NCBI GenBank assembly: GCA_025363775.1
Contig: JANYLG010000080.1
Coordinates: 1 to 40,317 of the forward strand
Origin: Acidobacteriota bacterium
Lineage (GTDB): Bacteria > Acidobacteriota > Vicinamibacteria > Vicinamibacterales > Fen-181
Reading direction: 5' to 3'
Length of the DNA: 40,317 nt
Shown here one piece after another: positions 34,734 through 40,317 of the stretch; the first letter of the stretch is position 1, and each line of letters begins with the position of its first letter. The position numbers and the translations under genes were made by a program. The notes below the pieces were generated by a model, which saw nothing but the letters and a program-made list of their open reading frames with translations, was not told where the DNA came from and did no database searches.

Positions 34734-37355
34734 TTACTCGGACCGCAGCGTCTCGACAGGATCGATTCTCAGCGCTTGCCATGCCGGAACGAGACTCGCG
34801 GCAAGTGCGGCGAGCGCGAGCACGCCCAGGGCCGCCGCAAAGGTCGGCGCATCGACCGGCTGGATCTCCACGAGGAACCCGGACAGCAGTCGCGTCGTCA
34901 GGCTCGCTCCCACGACACCAAGGGCGAGGCCGACGAAGGCCGGCGAGATCGCCTCTCGGATTGCGACTCGGACAATGTCGCGCCGGCCTGCACCGAGCGC
35001 CACTCGTACCGCGATCTCCCGCTGCCTCCGACAGACGGTGTAGGTGACGAGCCCGAAGACCCCCACGAGTGCGAGGAAGACGGCGCCGCCGGCAAACATC
35101 AGGAGCACAACGGCTCGAAACCGCTCGGCGGCCAACTGCTTCCATCTCACCTCTGCCATCGTCGAAACCCTGACGAACAGATCCTTCTCGAGACCGGTCA
35201 GAACCGATTTCACGGCGGCCGCCGCCTGCGTGTTCCCGGGCGCCGCCCGGAACATCACGACCGACGTGCCCGCCACGTTCAGTTCCTGAAGATACGAGGC
35301 GTAGGCTTGCGGCCTGGCGTCGGCATTCAGCCGGGAATGCCTGAACGTGGAGATCAAGCCGACAACGGTCTTCGGGTTGCGACCGAGTCGCAGCAGTCGT
35401 TTGCCGATCGGGTCCTGCCCCGGCCAGAGTCCGGCCGCTGCCAGCTCGTTGATCACGACGACGCCCTCGGCCCCAGCGGAGTCGGATTCCAGAATCGGTC
35501 GGCCCTTCAAGAGCGGCATACCGACCGTGCTGAAGTAGCCGTCGCTGACGCGTCGTACGCTCATCGTCAGGCCGTCGCGAGCCGGTCCTGTGTCGCCTTC
35601 GGGCACGACGCCGCCGTGGCTGATGTCCGTCCCAGAGAGGGGCTCCGCTGTATTCACCGATACGGCAGCCGACCGCACCCCCGGCACCTTTCTGACGTGC
35701 TCCAGCGCGGACGTCCAGAACGCTGCCTGCGCGGCATCGTCGCGATAGCGTGACGGCAAGGCGGCCGTCACGGCCCAGAGGCCGTCCTCCCGCATGCCGG
35801 CGTCTCGGGTGACGAGCCGGTAGAAGCTGTTCCCGAGCAGCGCCGCCCCAATCAACAGGACGAGGGCAGCAGCTGTTTCGAGGGCGATGAGCATCCGTTG
35901 CAGCCGGCTCCGGCGGGCGCTGAGTGTGGCGCTGCGAGCCCCCTCCTTCAGCCGCGTCGCCAGATCACCGCGCGATGCTTGCCACGCTGGGACGCTGCCG
36001 ACGACGATACCGACGGCGAGCGAAACCGCACACGCGAACAGTGCAACCCCGATGTCGACGCCGACTTGATCGGTTCGCGGGAATCGCGGCGGCAACGCAG
36101 TCACGATCAATCGGATGGCCGGCCAGACGAGACCGAGGCCCAAGGCTCCCCCGACCGTGCACAGCAGCGTCGATTCGACGACGAGCTGGCGCACGATCTG
36201 GAAGCGGCTGGCACCGAGCGCCGCGCGCATCCTGATCTCGTGCTCTCGGGCGCCATTTCGCGCCAACTGCAGGCTCAGGAGGTTCGCCACACCGATCAAC
36301 AGCACGCAGGAGACGGCGCCAAAGAAGATCCACAGGACGCGTTTGAAATCCCCGACGATCTCGTCGAGCAGGAGAGTCGCATTGACGGTCCGCCCCCGGT
36401 GGGTGTCCAGATGTTCCGCCTGCAGCCGCTCCGCCAGTAGGGTCAGGTCAGCCCTGCCGCGCGCAAGCGACACACCCGACCGCAGCCGGGCGATGGTCGT
36501 GAACATAGACGTCGAGTCCGCGGTTTCCCGAGCCGGACGCCAGAGGATCGGATCGGAGAGGAAGTTCATTGGTACGTCCGCACCCGGCCTCGTCACGCCA
36601 ACCACGGTGTAGGCGCGCCTTGCAGTCCGTACTGTCCTTCCCACCACGCTGGGCGCCCCGGCAAAGAGCGTCTGCCACAGCTCGTAGCCGATGACGGCCA
36701 CGTCGGACGAGCCGGCTGCCGTGTCTGCCGGAAGCAACGGCCGGCCGGCCGCCATCTCGATCCCGAGCATCGGAAAGAGGTCGGGCGTCACGCACATATC
36801 CTGAACGGACAGAGGCTCCTTCTGCGCGTCGAGCACGTCCATGCCGTGGCCAAGGCGATACAGTCCCCACAGATCGAAACTCCGGCTGTTTCTGCGGAAC
36901 GCCAGAGCGTCGCCCAGTGTCATGGTCCCGAAGCTCGTCGGCTGGATGGATTCCACGAAGACCAGCCGATCGGCGTCCGGGTACGGCAGAGGGCGAAGGA
37001 GAACGGCGTGGACGAGCGTAAAGATCGTGGTAATCCCGCCGACCATCAGCACGATCGTCACCAACGCGACCAGCGTGAACCGGGGGCTGCCGGCCAGCGC
37101 ACGCAGACCGTAGCGAACATCCCGCCCGAGAGCGCCAAGTCCAATCGTCCGGACCGCCCTGATCCGCTCGGTCGTCTGGGTCAGTCCTCCTAGGTCGAGC
37201 AGCGCCGTACGCCTGGCGTCGGCGTACGACATGCCCCGCGCGAGGTTCGCGTCGATCTCACGATCGAGGTGAAACTGGAGCTCTTCGTCGGCCTCGGCGT
37301 CGATTTCGTGACGACGAGCCAGCCCGCGCAGGTAGGCCATCACCCTGTCTAGCAT
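34734..37355 (-). CDS. ADOP-type ABC permease (MacB-PCD/FtsX duplicated) 2
   Basis: 873 aa, inner membrane. Same architecture as the permease at 29152-31701: N-terminal cytoplasmic segment (ADEELQFHLDREIDANLARG, MSYADARRTALLDLGG, TERIRAVRT), RDVRYGLRALAGSPRFT, then two TM-MacB-PCD-FtsX units with HEIRMRAALGASRFQIVRQL and REIAVRVALGAGRRDIVR; the end is VPAWQALRIDPVETLRSE. ATG at 37355 has GGGAG 8 nt upstream; 21 upstream codons of open frame are ignored. It is 25 bp downstream of padR2 and co-transcribed with it. The two ADOPs share the layout but differ much in the periplasmic domains, so they are paralogs, not recent copies. Confidence 0.92.
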   Translation of the reverse strand: MLDRVMAYLRGLARRHEIDAEADEELQFHLDREIDANLARGMSYADARRTALLDLGGLTQTTERIRAVRTIGLGALGRDVRYGLRALAGSPRFTLVALVTIVLMVGGITTIFTLVHAVLLRPLPYPDADRLVFVESIQPTSFGTMTLGDALAFRRNSRSFDLWGLYRLGHGMDVLDAQKEPLSVQDMCVTPDLFPMLGIEMAAGRPLLPADTAAGSSDVAVIGYELWQTLFAGAPSVVGRTVRTARRAYTVVGVTRPGADVPMNFLSDPILWRPARETADSTSMFTTIARLRSGVSLARGRADLTLLAERLQAEHLDTHRGRTVNATLLLDEIVGDFKRVLWIFFGAVSCVLLIGVANLLSLQLARNGAREHEIRMRAALGASRFQIVRQLVVESTLLCTVGGALGLGLVWPAIRLIVTALPPRFPRTDQVGVDIGVALFACAVSLAVGIVVGSVPAWQASRGDLATRLKEGARSATLSARRSRLQRMLIALETAAALVLLIGAALLGNSFYRLVTRDAGMREDGLWAVTAALPSRYRDDAAQAAFWTSALEHVRKVPGVRSAAVSVNTAEPLSGTDISHGGVVPEGDTGPARDGLTMSVRRVSDGYFSTVGMPLLKGRPILESDSAGAEGVVVINELAAAGLWPGQDPIGKRLLRLGRNPKTVVGLISTFRHSRLNADARPQAYASYLQELNVAGTSVVMFRAAPGNTQAAAAVKSVLTGLEKDLFVRVSTMAEVRWKQLAAERFRAVVLLMFAGGAVFLALVGVFGLVTYTVCRRQREIAVRVALGAGRRDIVRVAIREAISPAFVGLALGVVGASLTTRLLSGFLVEIQPVDAPTFAAALGVLALAALAASLVPAWQALRIDPVETLRSE

Positions 37356-37380
37356 CGGTGATCTCCCTGAACGACGCCGT

Positions 37381-37707
37381 TCATTCAGCCGTGAGGATGC
37401 GCCGCATCGACAGGGCAAACTGCTCCCAGCTCGCCGCTTCGGTCTGCAACCGTCGCCGGCCGGCCGGCGTCAGGCGGTAGACCCGCGCGCGGCGATTGTT
37501 CTCGGACGGCACCATTTCCGAGAGCATGTCTCCGCGGAGCTCCAATCGGTGCAGCGCGGGATACAGCGAGCCCTGGCTCGCCTGCAAGCCGTCGCGGGAG
37601 ATCTGCGTGATGCGGTTGGCGATGCCCCACCCATGATTGGGTCCGAGCGTCAGGATCTTGAGGATCAGCAGGTCGAGGGTTCCTTGCAGAAGGTCGGTCT
37701 TGGGCAC
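37381..37707 (-). CDS. PadR-family transcriptional regulator 2
   Basis: 108 aa, GTG start with GGAG upstream. PadR winged helix: KTDLLQGTLDLLILKILTLG, PNHGWGIANRI, SQGSLYPALHRLEL, SENNRRARVYRLTPAGRRRL. Same length as PadR 1 with about 70% identity. It leads the PadR-ADOP pair of cassette 2 and carries a promoter-operator region homologous to that of padR1, so autoregulation is likely and cross-regulation between the two cassettes possible. Confidence 0.92.
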   Translation of the reverse strand: MPKTDLLQGTLDLLILKILTLGPNHGWGIANRITQISRDGLQASQGSLYPALHRLELRGDMLSEMVPSENNRRARVYRLTPAGRRRLQTEAASWEQFALSMRRILTAE

Positions 37708-37713
37708 AGGCGC

Positions 37714-37763
37714 TCCTCTCGCAGGACGAGGGAAACGATACGCCTCGACCTCTCGGAGGTCAA
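37714..37763 (-). promoter_or_regulatory. padR2 promoter and operator
   Basis: On the minus strand TTGACC (37758-37763), a 17-bp spacer and TATCGT (37735-37740). Downstream, plus-strand TCCTCTCG (37714-37721), 5 nt and CGAGGGA (37727-37733) form a degenerate version of the padR1 operator at the same position. Confidence 0.65.
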
Positions 37764-37996
37764 GGGGTGTTGAGAGAAGTGTCGCACCGCGGAAGGCCGG
37801 TCACCCACGTCGCCGTCAACGGCCGCCGCGCCCACCACAGGTGCAAGGTGCTCGGGTGCCCGTGCCGAATGAACCTCTGTCGCGCCGAAGTCGGGTTGAT
37901 GGCGTCGAGGGGCAGAGCGCCTTCGATGAGCGTCTTCGTCACATGTTCTCGGTCTTGCTGGGGCCCGGGCAAAGGGATCTCAGGCTGTTCCCCGTT
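37764..37996. other. intergenic, no gene seen
   Basis: Frames here look like shadow sequence, with no domain signature. It precedes the direct-repeat array at the left end of cassette 2. Confidence 0.4.
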
Positions 37997-38083
37997 GGTC
38001 GATTCCGGAGAATCGTCGGTCGATTGTCGGTCGATTGCGTCTCAGTCGATCCCTCGGTCATCTCGGTCGATTGCCGGTCGATT
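37997..38083. repeat. GGTCGATT direct-repeat (iteron-like) array
   Basis: Five exact GGTCGATT copies start at 37997, 38018, 38029, 38065 and 38076 (spacing 21, 11, 36 and 11 bp), with near-matches between (AGTCGATC, GGTCATCT). The regular 11-bp steps put copies on one face of the helix, as in iterons or arrays of protein-binding sites. It lies 230-320 bp from the tRNA end. Confidence 0.7.
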
Positions 38084-38155
38084 CGGGCGGGGTTCCCGGG
38101 ACGTCACGCACGGCGCTTGCACAGCTCGTGGGGACTGGCCCAGGAGGCCTCTCCA

Positions 38156-38188
38156 GGGCACACGATTGGGCACACACCTGGGCACGCA
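38156..38188. repeat. left-end GGGCACACG triplet of cassette 2
   Basis: GGGCACACG, GGGCACACA and GGGCACGCA at 38156, 38168 and 38180 (12-bp period). They end 60 bp left of partial core D, matching the pair left of core C. Confidence 0.65.
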
Positions 38189-38248
38189 GGAGTAGGAGCC
38201 TTGCGCGTTTCGAAGAAATCAACGGTATTTTCGGCAAGAGACGGCCAA

Positions 38249-38261
38249 ATGGCGGAGAGAA
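38249..38261. repeat. partial attachment repeat D (13 bp)
   Basis: ATGGCGGAGAGAA, identical to repeat A. AGAGA and TCTCT flank a 5-nt loop immediately after it, so on the tRNA strand it reads as a small hairpin ending in CCGCCA. Confidence 0.6.
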
Positions 38262-38289
38262 AACGTCTCTTTGGAAATCCGCTGAATTC

Positions 38290-39603
38290 CTAATGTTTCG
38301 TGGGATTTAGGCTGGCGGAGAGAGAGGGATTCGAACCCTCGGTAGAGTTTCCCCTACACACGCTTTCCAAGCGTGCGCCTTCAACCACTCGGCCATCTCT
38401 CCGTTCGAGTGGAATCAACAGTTTACCGGAGGGCGGCGAGCCCTGCAAAAGTAAAATGTGACGTGACTGTGACGTGAGGTCTTCGGCGACCTCCACGATC
38501 GTTTCGATTTCGGCCTCATTTGCCGGTTTGCCGTTGCCGTCTTCGTCGGCGCTGCTTCGGCGCAGGTTGTCGAGTGCATCGAGCGCCTGGCGCTTCGCGT
38601 CGATCCGGATGTGCGAGTAGTGTTCCAGCATCCGTCGCGACAGGTGACCGCTGATCGATTCGAGCACGTGGTCGGCCACGCCCATCTCGGCCAGCTCGGT
38701 GATGACCGTGTTCCGCAGGTCGTGGAACCGCAGCCCCTGCAGCCCCGCCTCGTCACGCAACGCGCGCCAGGCCGTGTCCCACTTCAACATCGGCTTAGTA
38801 GCGTCGTAGCGGCCCCACTGGCAGGCGGGCCAGAGATAGTGTTCGGGCTCCGTGTGCCCAAGCAGATCCGCGCGCTCGAACATTCGTGCCGCAGCCTCGA
38901 TAGCGGATGCGTTGAGCGGGATGACCCGGTGGCTGGTCTCGTTCTTGCTCCGCCGGACGTGCAGGAGCTTCTTGACGAGATCGACGTCGCATCGCCGAAG
39001 GTGCTTCACCTCCACAGGCCGCATCGACGTGTTGGCGGCGACGATCGCGGCGCAGTAGACGTGCTCCCATTCCGGATTCGACGCGGCTGCATAGAAGAGC
39101 CGCTTCCGTTCCTCTGCTGTCAAGGCGCGTCCGACTGGATGCTGTCGTTCCGGGAGATTGTGGACGTGGTCTGCGAGCGCCCGCCACCGGCCGCAAGACT
39201 TGAGCACGCGCGACAGCACACCGACGTCCATGTTGATCGTGCGGTTCGCGATGCCGGCCTCGTGACGCGTGCGCTGGAACGCCGCAATCTCCGTCGCCGT
39301 GATCGCCGAGAGTGGCACGTCACCGAAGTGCTTCTTGACGAGGCTCAGCCGTTCTTCTTCGAGCTCGATCGTCCGAGGTGAGCACCGGATCTGTTTGGCA
39401 GCCAAATAGGCGTCGATCGCATCCGAGAGTCGCTTCGGCCCTTGCTCGTCGGCAGCCAGCCGGCCGTGTCCAGCTTCTTCTACGAGCTCGCGTTCTCGTC
39501 GCGTCGCCGTTCGCAGGTTCGTCGTGCCCAGCCGCTTCCGGTATCGACGGCCAGCAACGGTGAAGTCTGTCCAGTACTGACGACCGCGTTTCCAGAGACT
39601 CAT
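38290..39603 (-). CDS. int: tyrosine recombinase / site-specific integrase
   Basis: 437 aa. N-terminal AP2-like and SAM-like domains ([40 protein letters not shown]), then a catalytic domain with the complete set Arg195 (MRPVEV), Lys220, His294 and Arg297 (FHDLRNT), His320 (ISGHLS) and nucleophile Tyr329 (LEHYSHI). From about residue 401 the frame runs through the entire tRNA-Ser(GGA) gene (tail ends [14 protein letters not shown]), so the last 37 residues are tRNA-encoded. The ATG overlaps the stop of the upstream HTH gene (ATGA); GGGAG lies 8 nt upstream. It is the only integrase in the window and lies on the 5' side of the tRNA, outside both cassettes. Confidence 0.93.
   Translation of the reverse strand: MSLWKRGRQYWTDFTVAGRRYRKRLGTTNLRTATRRERELVEEAGHGRLAADEQGPKRLSDAIDAYLAAKQIRCSPRTIELEEERLSLVKKHFGDVPLSAITATEIAAFQRTRHEAGIANRTINMDVGVLSRVLKSCGRWRALADHVHNLPERQHPVGRALTAEERKRLFYAAASNPEWEHVYCAAIVAANTSMRPVEVKHLRRCDVDLVKKLLHVRRSKNETSHRVIPLNASAIEAAARMFERADLLGHTEPEHYLWPACQWGRYDATKPMLKWDTAWRALRDEAGLQGLRFHDLRNTVITELAEMGVADHVLESISGHLSRRMLEHYSHIRIDAKRQALDALDNLRRSSADEDGNGKPANEAEIETIVEVAEDLTSQSRHILLLQGSPPSGKLLIPLERRDGRVVEGARLESVCRGNSTEGSNPSLSASLNPTKH
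38313..38402 (-). tRNA. tRNA-Ser (anticodon GGA)
   Basis: 90 nt with encoded CCA. Acceptor stem GGAGAGA pairs with TCTCTCC, discriminator G, then CCA at 38313-38315. Anticodon stem CACGC/GCGTG with loop TTGGAAA gives GGA. The long class II variable arm and GGTTCGAATCC T-arm are present. Its terminal 17 bp (38313-38329, core E) recur at 28052 and 33719. The gene lies wholly within the 3' part of the integrase frame on the same strand. Confidence 0.96.
38457..38478. repeat. 11-bp tandem direct repeat inside int, next to the tRNA
   Basis: TGTGACGTGAC followed by TGTGACGTGAG, 55 bp upstream of the tRNA 5' end. One-turn spacing near an attachment site fits paired binding sites for an integrase or excisionase; it lies within the int coding tail. 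Confidence 0.5.
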
Positions 39604-39872
39604 AGCTGCGACTCCCGGAGCTCCAATTCACCATCAGACGAGGAAACTGCCCTCGTGTCAACTGCACTCGCCCGAACGAAGTCAGCCACGTCGGCTGGCA
39701 GGTACCGGACGGAACGCCCGAGCCGCAGGAAACGCGGGCCCTTCCCTCTGTGCCTCCACGCGCGCAGCGTGGCAACTGACAGCACCAGCAACTCGGCGAC
39801 CTCGCGTTCAGTCAGCGCGCGCGTCATCTCTGACATCTGACCACGTTCCGTCGTCGTCGGCCGCGGGTTCAT
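39600..39872 (-). CDS. excisionase-like helix-turn-helix protein 2
   Basis: 90 aa. MerR/AlpA-like HTH (helix_turn_helix family 17 type): ALTEREVAELLVLSVATLRA, then WRHRGKGPRFLRLGRSVRYL as the wing and PADVADFVRAS. Such small proteins act as excisionases or directionality factors next to integrases. ATG at 39872 overlaps the stop of HTH protein 1 (ATGA), and its own stop overlaps the integrase ATG (ATGA). An internal ATG at 39836 would remove a 12-residue non-conserved lead; the coupled ATG is preferred. Confidence 0.85.
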   Translation of the reverse strand: MNPRPTTTERGQMSEMTRALTEREVAELLVLSVATLRAWRHRGKGPRFLRLGRSVRYLPADVADFVRASAVDTRAVSSSDGELELRESQL

Positions 39873-40093
39873 GACGCCGCTCCGTTCCGCGTGTCGCCGA
39901 TGTTCCGGCGGTCTTGAACGTCTGGCGCGTGTCGTTCCAGCCAGGCATCGATCCATGCCGGCCGAAGCCGAATGGCGCGTCTTCCGCTGATGCGCGCGCT
40001 TCGCAGCTCGCCCCGCTCGCACGCGGTGTAGATCGTGTCCCGGCTCACGTTCGCGTATTCGGCGCCTTCACCCACCGTCAACCAAGGCTTCAT
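39869..40093 (-). CDS. excisionase-like helix-turn-helix protein 1
   Basis: 74 aa. Excisionase-family DNA-binding domain: KPWLTVGEGAEYANVSRDTI, YTACERGELRSARISGRRAI, RLRPAWIDAWLERH. ATG at 40093 with GAGGTG upstream. It is first of three overlapping genes (HTH1-HTH2-int, both junctions ATGA), which should be made in fixed proportion. Two directionality-factor-like proteins in tandem is more than the usual single Xis; one may bind the attachment arms and the other the promoter. Confidence 0.87.
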   Translation of the reverse strand: MKPWLTVGEGAEYANVSRDTIYTACERGELRSARISGRRAIRLRPAWIDAWLERHAPDVQDRRNIGDTRNGAAS

Positions 40094-40229
40094 GGTGCAC
40101 CTCGCTCGACGCGTACCCGCGTCTTCGCAGCTGTTGCCGAACGTCCATGGAGTGGCGCGCTCGGCCGCGCTGACCTATGGCCAGCGCGCCGGGAACAGTG
40201 GCGCGAGATGCGGGCGAATCCGCCGACAT

Positions 40230-40262
40230 CGACGACCGCGGCGCTGAGCGCCGCGGTCGTCG
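40230..40262. terminator. perfect 15-bp hairpin upstream of the HTH-int operon
   Basis: Arms 40230-40244 and 40248-40262 (core GACGACCGCGGCGC) with a 3-nt TGA loop. It could terminate a gene entering from the right, act as a leader hairpin for the integrase operon, or be a protein-binding palindrome. No T-run is adjacent on either strand. Nothing else is recognised in 40094-40317. Confidence 0.45.
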
Positions 40263-40317
40263 CACGACACGTGGTCATGCGGTCAGAAGCGGTGGGTCGC
40301 GCTGGCCGCGCTGTTCT

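Noticed and set aside
37767-38195. Plus-strand 142-codon frame ending in LGTHLGT as an integrase C-terminus
   Set aside because: No catalytic domain residues upstream. The LGT tail is the 12-bp repeat read in one frame, equally explained as arm-type binding sites.

Overview
The window is high-GC bacterial DNA. Gene content points to Acidobacteriota, probably a Vicinamibacteria-like lineage: two PadR + ADOP-type (MacB/FtsX-like) permease modules, DUF1259 and DUF5916-type sequences, a large secreted M14 peptidase, a PPi-type phosphofructokinase and a qNOR. This placement is inferred from gene families, not from a marker gene.

Left part (1-16.4 kb), chromosome-like. The 3' end of a NiFe-hydrogenase cytochrome b gene and its maturation protease lie on +. 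A long minus-strand block follows: a Gly-rich secreted protein, a DsrE/YedF-like protein, a CitT-type anion transporter, and a translationally coupled PFK-BlaI-M56 trio. Next is a TetR-MFP-RND efflux operon in which the RND pump and its TolC-like outer-membrane factor are one 1515-aa polypeptide. Two TACCG/CGGTA operators sit in front of it. An M14 carboxypeptidase closes the block.

Middle (16.6-23.8 kb), stress and respiration. A probably leaderless TetR gene precedes a quinol-dependent nitric oxide reductase. A chromate-type cluster follows: full-length ChrB with a DUF1259 protein on -, divergent from a stand-alone ChrB C-terminal domain protein coupled to an MFS exporter on +. ChrA is absent.

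Decay zone (23.8-28 kb). Fragments of a TonB-dependent receptor, a response regulator, a DUF5916-like barrel and a CzcA/CusA pump surround a small secreted protein and a P1B-type metal ATPase that lacks an N-terminal metal-binding domain.

Right part (27.9-40.3 kb), tRNA-anchored array. The 17-bp 3' end of a tRNA-Ser(GGA) gene at 38313-38402 is repeated in direct orientation at 28052 and 33719, with shorter 13-bp copies at 27985 and 38249. These repeats delimit two cassettes. The first (28.07-33.7 kb) holds PadR, ADOP permease, a LolA-like secreted protein and an AlbA_2/HATPase protein. The second (33.7-38.25 kb) holds a Phd-PIN toxin-antitoxin pair and another PadR-ADOP pair. Their ends are homologous: a 162-bp right end with 12-bp-period GGGCACACG repeats, and left ends with the same repeats. 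Neither cassette encodes an integrase. A tyrosine integrase, preceded by two ATGA-coupled excisionase-like HTH genes, lies on the 5' side of the tRNA, and its reading frame runs through the tRNA. I read this as a tandem array of integrase-less, tRNA-Ser-targeted cassettes carrying PadR-ADOP modules. It is the most unusual structure in the window.
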